DNA of 32,735 bases from Phormidium sp. FACHB-1136 (GTDB taxonomy: Bacteria; Cyanobacteriota; Cyanobacteriia; Phormidesmidales; Phormidesmidaceae). This document shows positions 24,863 through 31,616 of the stretch, piece after piece. Below the pieces are notes generated by a model. The model saw only the letters and a program-made list of their open reading frames with translations, had not been told where the DNA came from and made no database searches. How positions within the stretch are numbered: the stretch's first letter is position 1; each line of letters opens with the position of its first letter. The stretch spans positions 1 through 32,735 of the forward strand of contig NZ_JACJRS010000061.1 of assembly GCF_014697375.1 (NCBI RefSeq), read 5' to 3'. The translations under genes were made by a program, and so were the position numbers.

Positions 24863-25042
24863 GGGGCCGCTGGCTGTGGTTGGAGGTGGCCAGCCGAGAG
24901 AGGCTAGCACGGGAACCCCCATGTAAAGCGCAGAGACCCCAGCCTACCCAGTAGACCCCGGTGGGAGCGCTTGACATGGGGCCCCATGTTCCCGTGCATC
25001 CATGGCCACCGGGCCACCACCACCACAGCCAGCCGTGGCCCC
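24863..25042. repeat. Large imperfect palindrome of about 180 bp
   Basis: Three pairs of arms share a common centre near 24952: GGGGCC/GGCCCC at the outside, GCTGGCTGTGGT (24869-24880)/ACCACAGCCAGC (25022-25033), and GCACGGGAAC (24907-24916)/GTTCCCGTGC (24988-24997). AGCGC/GCGCT lies inside. The right arm also contains the exact 16-bp palindrome ACATGGGGCCCCATGT at 24974-24989. No gene in this GC-rich stretch is convincing. Confidence 0.75.
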
Positions 25043-25309
25043 TTGCATCCCCCGTGTGCGCCCTAGCGCTGTCCCCTGGGAGGTCTGGGCTAACACGCCG
25101 ATGGAACGGACGGCCAAGGAGCCATGATCACAACCACAAGGCCCACAGCGCCGCCGTTCATCTTGACGTTAGCCCTCAAGTCCCCGGTTGAGGTATCCAT
25201 CAAGTTAGTCTGTTCTTGCTGAAGCTTTGTTGGCCTGTAATCCAGATAAAGCGCGGTTTCTACAGATGGTGAGAGGAAGCCGTAAAGCTATAGTTGAGCC
25301 TGCCTCTGG
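25043..25309. other. Gene-free stretch between palindrome and brnT2
   Basis: No credible gene or motif. A frame at 24961-25191 is rich in His and Pro and lacks a recognisable protein. Confidence 0.4.
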
Positions 25310-25337
25310 TAGTATGCACGGATGTACATACTATAAT
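25310..25337 (+). promoter_or_regulatory. Operator-like inverted repeat before brnT2
   Basis: TAGTATG (25310-25316) and CATACTA (25327-25333) are exact inverted repeats. TATAAT (25332-25337) overlaps the right arm but lies only 4 nt before the brnT2 ATG, so it is probably not its -10 unless the message is leaderless or a later start is used. The sequence differs from the operator of module 1. Confidence 0.5.
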
Positions 25338-25341
25338 TGAG

Positions 25342-25608
25342 ATGGTTTACCAGTGGAATAGAGATAAGGCAGCGGCCAACCTGCGTAAGCATGGCATTGA
25401 CTTTGCTGATGCTGTGTCCGTTTTCTCCGACGATCTAGCCCTTACCATTCCAGACGAGCGATTTGACGAAGAGCGATTCGTCACGATTGGACTAGATGGG
25501 TTCGGTCGGATCCTGGTAGTAGTCTATACCCTGCGAGGCGAAGCGATTCGGATCATCTCAGCCCGCAAAGCAAGTAGACAAGAGCGGCAGCAATACGAGG
25601 AAGGATAA
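25342..25608 (+). CDS. brnT: BrnT-family ribonuclease toxin, module 2
   Basis: An 88-residue protein from ATG 25342, starting MVYQWNRDKAAANLRKHGIDFADAVSVFSDD. The rest carries ERFVTIGLDGFGRILVVVYTLRGEAIRIISARKASRQE, as in BrnT. An upstream frame from 25294 would overlap the operator and is rejected. The two BrnT copies are clearly homologous but only moderately similar, so they came separately and not by recent duplication. The antitoxin follows with a 2-bp gap. Confidence 0.9.
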   Translation: MVYQWNRDKAAANLRKHGIDFADAVSVFSDDLALTIPDERFDEERFVTIGLDGFGRILVVVYTLRGEAIRIISARKASRQERQQYEEG

Positions 25609-25610
25609 CT

Positions 25611-25868
25611 ATGGAAGCTGAATACGATTTCAGTCAGGGAAAGCGAGGCGCGGTTGACCCGACGCCATCAGGCAAAACACGTATCACGATCCGGCTTGAT
25701 GATGACATCCTGGCATGGTTTCGCGAACAGGTTCATAGTGCAGGCGGGGGAAACTATCAAACCTTGATCAATGAAGCCCTACGTCAACATATTCAAGCCA
25801 TTCGCCAACCCCTTGAGGAAACCCTACGAAAAGTAGTTCGTGAAGAACTTGAACGCATTGAGAGGTAA
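25611..25868 (+). CDS. brnA: BrnA-family antitoxin, module 2
   Basis: An 85-residue antitoxin. The ribbon-helix-helix is KTRITIRLDDDILAWFREQVHSAGGGNYQTLINEALRQHI, as in BrnA; the N-terminus is short (MEAEYDFSQGKRGAV). The C-terminus has an extra charged helix (LEETLRKVVREELERIER). It is 2 bp after brnT2. An attC-like element starts 14 bp after its stop. Confidence 0.88.
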   Translation: MEAEYDFSQGKRGAVDPTPSGKTRITIRLDDDILAWFREQVHSAGGGNYQTLINEALRQHIQAIRQPLEETLRKVVREELERIER

Positions 25869-25881
25869 AGCTGTTGCTGAG

Positions 25882-25968
25882 AGCTAACAAGTCGCCGCAC
25901 CGGAACGGCGAAAGGTAGTTGGTAGGGTGGCAAAGGTAGTCTGCGTCCGGTGGGCTTGGCCGTTATGT
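25882..25968 (+). repeat. attC-like element 2
   Basis: An 87-bp element beginning AGCTAAC and ending GTTATGT. Inner arms CACCGGAACG and CGTCCGGTG pair with one unpaired A in the left arm, the extrahelical base expected in an attC hairpin. It shares AACAAGTCG and CTTGG-CGTT with element 3 and GTCTGCGTCCGGTG with element 1. It lies directly downstream of brnA2. The R''/R' boxes match the attC consensus only partly. Confidence 0.6.
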
Positions 25969-26113
25969 CGCTTGGTTTCTTAGTTAGGACGTGGTTTGAG
26001 GCTGATCTGTTTGCATTCAGAATCAAGATTTGTGAAAGTAACCGAAAGAGGAGTACCTAAAAGCACAGTTATAAGTTGTTTTTGTCACTGAAAGTAAAGA
26101 AGGAAGGTATTCT

Positions 26114-27340
26114 ATGAGTCAGGATCTAAATCCCAATTTACGATCTGAAGCAGAAGATGCTGAGGAGGAGTCGATTAAGATAGTTGAGGCTCAATCCGAA
26201 TCTTTAGAAAAAAGTCAGTTGAAGGATTCAGAGGATTTAAAGCCAAAAGCTTTAAAAATAGATGTTCAAGAAGACATCAGCTCCAAGTGGAAATTTGCTT
26301 TAAGTTGGAACAGTCTTGCTGGTTATTTGATTTTATTCGCCTTAATTTTCATCGTTATTCTTCCTTATTTGGGTAGTGCTTGGAGTAGTTACTCATGGTC
26401 GCAGCGCTCAGAATTTCCTGACCCACCTCAAGTTTCCATAAAGCAGAATATTCCTGTAGAGGTCAATGTTGATAGAAAGGATTCTCTGCTTGATGAAAAA
26501 ATTAATCAACGCACACTGAAAGCTCTTGCAGAAGCTCGTGCTGCTGCTGAAGATTTTGCTTCGAGGGACTTAGACAGTTGGCTCAATGAGCTAAAGGCTC
26601 GCGTAGATGATGATTTCCTAAGCTGGTATTACGACTATTTCAATCAGAAGGGTAGAGAGGTCCTTGCTGTATGGCGAGGAGTGACAGGACAAAATATCAG
26701 TGAAAAGGAATTTCAAGACTTTAACAGACAATTTACTAGCCGTGTTGTAAGTCCTGAAGATATCCAATCAAGACTTGAAGTTTTAACGACTGAAGTAACT
26801 AATCTCTATGCTCTTGATCTGAACAAGAAACTGACTGCTGCTCAGAAAGATTTAAAGATTCCTCAACAACAGTGGGATCTTTACCTAGCAAGGATTTCTG
26901 AGAAAGCAGCTAAACGTGATCCAATATCCGGCTCTGCTCTTGCAGGAACGTCACTTGCTAGTGGTTATGTTCTTGCCGATGCTCTTCTTGCAGGTACAGT
27001 TAGTACGTTCTTTGAAGGTCAGGCTGTCAGACTACTTGAGCCTGTCATTGCAGGACTTGGACCGGAAGCAGCTTCACTGTTGGGGGTTGGTGCAGCAGGA
27101 GCAGTGAAATTTGCTGGAAAATTTGCCGGACCTATAGTAGGTGGAGGGCTAATTGCATATGATCTGCTCACTTACTCTCATAAGGTTGAACAGGAAAAGC
27201 CTAAGCTTCGTGAGCGCATTTTTTCAGACTTCCAGCTTTTGAAACGATCAGCGCTAGCCGATGTGACATCGCGAATCAGCCAACTGGAAAGTAATATTCG
27301 CAAGTCAATCGATTCTGTTTCGATTACCGAATTGAAGTAG
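26114..27340 (+). CDS. Membrane-anchored protein with glycine-rich hydrophobic domain (candidate effector)
   Basis: A 408-residue protein in AT-rich DNA, not assigned to a named family. Residues 1-60 are acidic/charged. A single strong membrane helix is at 68-89. A helical region contains LDSWLNELKARVDDDFLSWYYDYFNQKG (153-180). A Gly/Ala-rich hydrophobic region runs 272-352 (GTSLASGYVLADALLAG, GVGAAGAVKFAGKFAGPIVGGG), able to form re-entrant or pore-like helices. The C-terminus is a charged coiled coil. It is first in a three-gene set and lies right after attC-like element 2. A membrane-disrupting effector role is plausible but is inference from the composition and neighbours. Confidence 0.75.
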   Translation: MSQDLNPNLRSEAEDAEEESIKIVEAQSESLEKSQLKDSEDLKPKALKIDVQEDISSKWKFALSWNSLAGYLILFALIFIVILPYLGSAWSSYSWSQRSEFPDPPQVSIKQNIPVEVNVDRKDSLLDEKINQRTLKALAEARAAAEDFASRDLDSWLNELKARVDDDFLSWYYDYFNQKGREVLAVWRGVTGQNISEKEFQDFNRQFTSRVVSPEDIQSRLEVLTTEVTNLYALDLNKKLTAAQKDLKIPQQQWDLYLARISEKAAKRDPISGSALAGTSLASGYVLADALLAGTVSTFFEGQAVRLLEPVIAGLGPEAASLLGVGAAGAVKFAGKFAGPIVGGGLIAYDLLTYSHKVEQEKPKLRERIFSDFQLLKRSALADVTSRISQLESNIRKSIDSVSITELK

Positions 27341-27405
27341 ACAACTATCATCAGACTTGAAGCTGAATGTAGAATAAGGCACATCACTCAAAACGAAAGA
27401 AAAAC

Positions 27406-27846
27406 ATGGAACCACTTATGCTGGCAGCAGCAACAGCAGTTGCAACTACTGTGATGACGAAAGCTTTGGAGAAAACAGGCGAGAAACTTGGGGAGAAGGT
27501 TTTTGAATCAAGCGAAAAATTTCTTACCTCGCTAAGACGTAAGCCTGAAATAATATCCGCTATTGAGAAAGTGCCCCAACAGCCTTTGGATTATGGGCAG
27601 GCTGTTTTGGAAGTGGAAGCGCTAGCGAAGTCAGATCCCGAAGTAGCAGAGGCAGTAAGAACACTTGCCGCTACCGCTGCTGAAGACCCAGATGAAAGGC
27701 TTAAGGAAGCTATTAACCAGATTGTCAGTACTTTGAAAGTTCAAGAACCAACGACTCGGAACTTAGGAAAACTTGCTGAAAATATCGGACTTGTAGTTTA
27801 CGGTGGTGGCTCAGTTTCTATTCATAATCTTAATGTGGGATCTTAG
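27406..27846 (+). CDS. Small helical protein with C-terminal beta motif (adaptor candidate)
   Basis: A 146-residue protein. Residues 1-45 are an amphipathic/hydrophobic Ala-Thr-rich helix followed by KALEKTGEKLGEKVFESSEKF, a pattern seen at the N-termini of small proteins in bacterial conflict systems. The middle is helical. The last 20 residues form a beta-like segment ending SVSIHNLNVGS. The next protein has RVRITSLNVGG near its N-terminus. It starts 65 bp after the upstream gene and ends 5 bp before the Hsp70-like ATPase. It is probably a linker or regulator of the ATPase; no catalytic motif is seen. Confidence 0.75.
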   Translation: MEPLMLAAATAVATTVMTKALEKTGEKLGEKVFESSEKFLTSLRRKPEIISAIEKVPQQPLDYGQAVLEVEALAKSDPEVAEAVRTLAATAAEDPDERLKEAINQIVSTLKVQEPTTRNLGKLAENIGLVVYGGGSVSIHNLNVGS

Positions 27847-27851
27847 CAACT

Positions 27852-29813
27852 ATGGCTGGAAGCTCAAGTGAGTCTATGAAAAATGTAGGGGTTCATGCAC
27901 CTTATGGACGAGTCAGAATTACCAGCCTGAATGTGGGTGGAACTGTCATTACTGAAAAGCCCGCAAGAAACTACATCATTGGGTTCGATCTAGGTGATGG
28001 TGAGAGTTGTTTATCGTACATCTCCAGTGGATGCTCATTAGAAACGAGTAGATCTATTTTTTCATTAAATCAAAAAGATACGACTCCCACAGTAATAGCA
28101 GAGATTGATGATGAAATAGTTATCGGCGAAAAGGCGTTTATACGCCCTGATGTCATAGAACTGGAAGTTAATTTTAAGAGCGACCCAACTTTAGACAAGA
28201 AACGATGGAAACTTCGCAGAGACGATATTTTGTCATTTGTCGAGACATTCTTTCAAGAATTCTCCAAAAAACATCCTAAGATTGCCGAAGACTGTGAAAT
28301 TTTTATTGGTTGCCCGTCTAGCTGGAGTGAGGAATCGCGAGGGATTTACGAACAGCACTTCTTAGATAGCGAGGAGCTTCCGGTCTGCCATGTAGTGCCA
28401 GAGTCTAGAGCGGCACTAATCCAGGCTCTTGATATATCTAGAAAATCTAACAATCAAGATTCTGAACAGCAACTTCGTGAACTGATACATAAACGGGTGC
28501 TTTTAATTGATATTGGATCATCCACAACAGATGTGACTGTTTTAGATAACCTTGAGCCTTTTGAAATAGAAATAGGTGGAGATTTAGGGCTTGGATTAGT
28601 TGACAAACAATTGAGAAAGACAATTTACAGGGAATATCTGGAAGGTAAGACATTTGAGAGAAGAATTCGAGAAGATCGGCGAGAAGAACAATTTTTACTT
28701 TATCTCTGTCGTCTTGCTAAAGAGTACACGTTTGGCTGTGATGTCAATCCAAGCAAATTTTTCGAGCAGCGAGACTGGGCTGAGGGTTGTTGGAGATTTC
28801 TTCTTTCCACCAACCTTCACAATTGTCTCGTAGATAATTATTTTTGGGAAGATGGTGAATCCTGGCTTGATCGCTATCACTCTTTACTCAAAGAGCTACA
28901 AGAGTCGGTGTTGGTTGGCAATCCAAATGTCGTTATCATCACGGGTGGTGGCTCAAATATTCAACAACTCCGAAGTGAAACGGGCAAAGCGTTTCCAAAT
29001 GCGCTTCTAGTTCAAGATCCAGAGCCATCACTTAGCATAGCTCGTGGTTTAGCAGGTTATGGGCAATGGTGTGTAAACGTCGAGAATTTCTACAGCGATG
29101 CCATAACACTAATTCAAAGTTCCAACATTGATTCGGAAGTTTTTTCTGAATTGAATCCGATTGTGGGTGAAATTGCATATCACTTCCGTAAATCCTGGAT
29201 TCATGCAGTTTGGCGTCCAATGGCTGCTCAATGGAAAGATGGAGAATTAAACCTGCGTGAACAAGGTGGTTTATACAACTATTCATTAAAACTGTACCGC
29301 AAATGGCTCAACGAAGGTCACAGAAGTCTTTTTGAGCCTGCTCTTAATCGTCTCAGTGAAGTCACAAATTGTGCGTTGAGAGAGGATATTAGAAAACTTG
29401 GAGAACGATACGGGCTACCTGTTGGTAGCTTTAAATTAAACCTGGAAATCTCTCCGATTGAGTTTTTTATGCCTGAATCTCCTGGTGGGGATTTGATATC
29501 AAAGGTTACTCAGGCTTATCGAGTTTATGAGGATGTTGGATTTCAAATAGTTGATCAAGTGCCTACTCCTCTCAGAAAATTGGCTCATTCCACTGGATTT
29601 CTTAATTTTGCACTAAAAAGTGAAGAAGTGATGGAGAATGCTCTTGCTGCTGTAATAGGAGCTTGGTACGGAGCAAATGTTTCCTTAGAAATGCGGCAAC
29701 GCATCATCAAATTTGTGAGGGATGAGGCAAAACAAGAAGTTGATAAACAATTGGGTAGCGTGGAAAAATTGTTGCTTGAAAGTCATCGACCGTTAAATAA
29801 CGGAGCTAGGTAG
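27852..29813 (+). CDS. Hsp70/actin-fold ATPase with non-canonical C-terminus
   Basis: A 653-residue protein. After a beta-like leader (RVRITSLNVGG, 20-30) the Hsp70/actin nucleotide fold follows: phosphate-1 FDLGDGESC (45-53), IFIGCPSSW (150-158), PESRAAL (183-189), phosphate-2 LIDIGSSTTDVTV (218-230), and the adenosine motif IITGGGSNI (362-370). The canonical DnaK substrate-binding domain is absent; about 250 helical residues with unrelated sequence replace it. Codon use is AT-rich, unlike the nif and urc genes. Third gene of the operon, it ends 9 bp before attC-like element 3 and includes a HIP1 octamer (GCGATCGC) at its end. It is not a housekeeping DnaK. Confidence 0.88.
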   Translation: MAGSSSESMKNVGVHAPYGRVRITSLNVGGTVITEKPARNYIIGFDLGDGESCLSYISSGCSLETSRSIFSLNQKDTTPTVIAEIDDEIVIGEKAFIRPDVIELEVNFKSDPTLDKKRWKLRRDDILSFVETFFQEFSKKHPKIAEDCEIFIGCPSSWSEESRGIYEQHFLDSEELPVCHVVPESRAALIQALDISRKSNNQDSEQQLRELIHKRVLLIDIGSSTTDVTVLDNLEPFEIEIGGDLGLGLVDKQLRKTIYREYLEGKTFERRIREDRREEQFLLYLCRLAKEYTFGCDVNPSKFFEQRDWAEGCWRFLLSTNLHNCLVDNYFWEDGESWLDRYHSLLKELQESVLVGNPNVVIITGGGSNIQQLRSETGKAFPNALLVQDPEPSLSIARGLAGYGQWCVNVENFYSDAITLIQSSNIDSEVFSELNPIVGEIAYHFRKSWIHAVWRPMAAQWKDGELNLREQGGLYNYSLKLYRKWLNEGHRSLFEPALNRLSEVTNCALREDIRKLGERYGLPVGSFKLNLEISPIEFFMPESPGGDLISKVTQAYRVYEDVGFQIVDQVPTPLRKLAHSTGFLNFALKSEEVMENALAAVIGAWYGANVSLEMRQRIIKFVRDEAKQEVDKQLGSVEKLLLESHRPLNNGAR

Positions 29814-29821
29814 CGATCGCG

Positions 29822-29907
29822 ACATAACAAGTCGATGAAGCGGACGGGCGAGAGATCCTGGGTGTGAGGCATAGGTTATCTGCCGCCGCTTATCTTGGTC
29901 GTTGGGA
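29822..29907 (+). repeat. attC-like element 3
   Basis: An 86-bp element beginning ACATAAC and ending GTTGGGA. The inner arms AAGCGGACGG and CCGCCGCTT pair with one extra A in the left arm, the extrahelical base typical of attC. It begins 9 bp after the Hsp70-like gene stop. It shares AACAAGTCG with element 2. Confidence 0.65.
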
Positions 29908-29994
29908 CGGCCAAGTCCGAGGCACCCGCATGCTACCTAGCCCTTAAGGAGCCTTGCTAGACTTTTATACATTTGCCACACTTTCGGTTGAGTG

Positions 29995-30023
29995 GCGTGA
30001 AGTAACGAGTGCCTACTTCACGC
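29995..30023. repeat. Inverted repeat in TIR gene leader
   Basis: GCGTGAAGTA (29995-30004) and TACTTCACGC (30014-30023) are exact 10-bp inverted repeats separated by 9 nt. They lie 56 bp before the TIR gene. It could be an operator or attenuator. Confidence 0.5.
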
Positions 30024-30043
30024 TTCACTTGAACGGTCTATTG

Positions 30044-30074
30044 CAGATAAGAGGTCTAGCAGATAAGAGGTCTA
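30044..30074. repeat. 16-bp-period direct repeat before the TIR start
   Basis: CAGATAAGAGGTCTA occurs twice (30044-30058, 30060-30074). The second copy carries the AGAGG that may act as ribosome binding site for the TIR gene, and the first duplicates it. Confidence 0.6.
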
Positions 30075-30078
30075 CTCA

Positions 30079-30762
30079 ATGGCTAGGTGCACAGCGCCAA
30101 TAAACGGACATCGTACGGCGAGCGGAAGGGCGGCTTGCCCTGTATGTGGTAGCCGCAGTCTCAGCTATGGGGCATACTCCACACCCAACTACTTATCGGG
30201 GAGAAGGAGAAGTGGAACAAGTGGGACAAGCAGTAGAAGCGGGATAAGTTGGATGCCTGCTATGCGCCAGAGACCACTATCCGAGATCCCCTCACTTCTT
30301 CACGACAACCGTCCACCCCAGTCCTCCCTAGCGGAAGCCGAAGACAGGGAGTTCGATGTCTTCATTTCACACGCAAGTGAAGACAAAGATCCGATCGTTA
30401 GACCTCTGGTAGACGCGCTCAAGACAGGCGGACTTACCGTGTGGTATGACGAGTTGAATCTCAAGATCGGCGACAGCCTTCGCCGGAAAATTGATGCCGG
30501 ACTGGCCCGCAGTCGTTTTGGAATTGTTGTGCTTTCAAAGTCCTTCTTCAAGAAGGGGTGGACCAATTACGAGCTCGACGGGTTGGTCACACGCTCAGTT
30601 TCTGGCGACCAGGTGATTCTTCCGATCTGGCACGAGATCACCAAGCAGGAGTTGATTGATTTCAGCCCTTCATTGGCGGACAAAGTCGCACGCAGCACCG
30701 GCACACACACTGTTAGCGAAATCGCCAGCGAGATCGTAGCGGTTATTCAGGGAAGTGCTTAG
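30079..30762 (+). CDS. TIR-domain protein with N-terminal zinc ribbon
   Basis: A 227-residue protein. C4, C20 and C23 (CPVC), plus H11, suggest a degenerate N-terminal zinc ribbon. A Ser/Gly-rich linker follows (about 28-85). The TIR domain (92-224) has FDVFISHASEDKD, WYDELNLKIGDSLRRKIDAGLARS and WTNYELDGL. E165 sits at the expected catalytic Glu position of NAD-cleaving TIRs. Bacterial TIR proteins often deplete NAD+ on phage infection or make signalling molecules. No partner gene is adjacent within its cassette. It lies between attC-like elements 3 and 4. Confidence 0.9.
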   Translation: MARCTAPINGHRTASGRAACPVCGSRSLSYGAYSTPNYLSGRRRSGTSGTSSRSGISWMPAMRQRPLSEIPSLLHDNRPPQSSLAEAEDREFDVFISHASEDKDPIVRPLVDALKTGGLTVWYDELNLKIGDSLRRKIDAGLARSRFGIVVLSKSFFKKGWTNYELDGLVTRSVSGDQVILPIWHEITKQELIDFSPSLADKVARSTGTHTVSEIASEIVAVIQGSA

Positions 30763-30776
30763 TATGGCTGTAGGCT

Positions 30777-30858
30777 GCCCAACAAAGTGCTGGAGCAGAA
30801 GTGGCCTGACCGAGTGAAGCAACGGAATGCCACGCCGCTCAACGCTAAGACGTTTGGC
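30777..30858 (+). repeat. attC-like element 4
   Basis: An 82-bp element beginning GCCCAAC, a perfect RYYYAAC box, and ending GTTTGGC. The inner arms GAGC-AGAA-GTGGC and GCCAC-GCC-GCTC pair with a bulge. It starts 14 bp after the TIR stop. Its sequence differs from elements 1-3. Confidence 0.65.
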
Positions 30859-31100
30859 GGATTCATATCCTAGTGAGGACAGCGCAGCAAAGCTATCTAT
30901 TGGTTGTAGAGATTGAGCTACAGCGTTTTTTGATCCCATGAGGTACAGCACAAGTCCTGAAACCCTTGCCACATAGGGATCTCAGATCTGAATCTGTACC
31001 TCACTTACCCAGGAACCGCTATAACGCAGCCTTCGACTTTCCTAACAACCTTAATTCCTACCAAGGGCTGTGAGCGGTAGGATAGGTAAAAGCGAACAAG
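30859..31100. other. Spacer with a 10-bp inverted repeat
   Basis: TGAGGTACAG (30939-30948) and CTGTACCTCA (30994-31003) are exact inverted repeats separated by 45 nt, a possible operator for the next gene. No gene is seen. Confidence 0.45.
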
Positions 31101-31613
31101 ATGGAGGAGATAAGCATTGTGGCTCGTAAAGATCCTGCTGTTTTGAGGAAAGTATCAGTCAGCCTTCCGTTTGGAATTGGCTCAGCCGAGTGGGAAGCTG
31201 ATCCCACGGAGCGTAGAGCAGCTTGGTCGTTATATGTTGAACTTGTTACCAGAGTAGCTGTGCAACCGTTAGAAACTGATCAAGGACTTTTACGGGAAGC
31301 ACTGACATCGCTCTATAGCCTTTTTGGAACAACTCGAGAAATTCTTAAAGATGCAGGACCAGATGTTGGAGCTTCTCATGATTCCGTAGGAGGCATTGCT
31401 ATTGCTGTGCTGAACAATGGTTTACGTCCTTTTCTTGCAAAATGGCATCCAACGTTACAAGCTTGGGAAGCGCAGAAACCTACAACACTCAGTTTCAAGG
31501 AGCATGAGAAAAATTGGCCTGAAGAAAGTACTCTCTACTCAGAATTAGATAACCTTAGACAAGGGTTAGAGCAGTATGCTAAGGCTCTTGCTACTATTGC
31601 GGGAGTTGATTAA
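31101..31613 (+). CDS. Helical hypothetical protein of the accessory region
   Basis: A 170-residue soluble protein, mostly helical. It is AT-rich in codon use. Notable segments are RRAAWSLYVELVTRVAVQPL, LREALTSLYSLFGTTREIL and SVGGIAIAVLNNGLRPFLAKWHPTLQAWE. These blocks look conserved-family-like, but I cannot name a family with certainty. There is no membrane helix or catalytic motif. It follows the TIR cassette and converges with the TPR gene, 3 bp apart at their stops. Company with TIR and TPR genes suggests a defence-related role, which is inference. Confidence 0.7.
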   Translation: MEEISIVARKDPAVLRKVSVSLPFGIGSAEWEADPTERRAAWSLYVELVTRVAVQPLETDQGLLREALTSLYSLFGTTREILKDAGPDVGASHDSVGGIAIAVLNNGLRPFLAKWHPTLQAWEAQKPTTLSFKEHEKNWPEESTLYSELDNLRQGLEQYAKALATIAGVD

Positions 31614-31616
31614 CTC

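Noticed and set aside
24961..25191. 76-residue gene in the palindrome region
   Set aside because: His/Pro-rich translation produced by the GC-rich palindrome; no supporting signal.
27852..29813. Housekeeping DnaK
   Set aside because: The substrate-binding domain is replaced by unrelated helical sequence, the P-loop motifs are divergent, and no grpE or dnaJ is adjacent.
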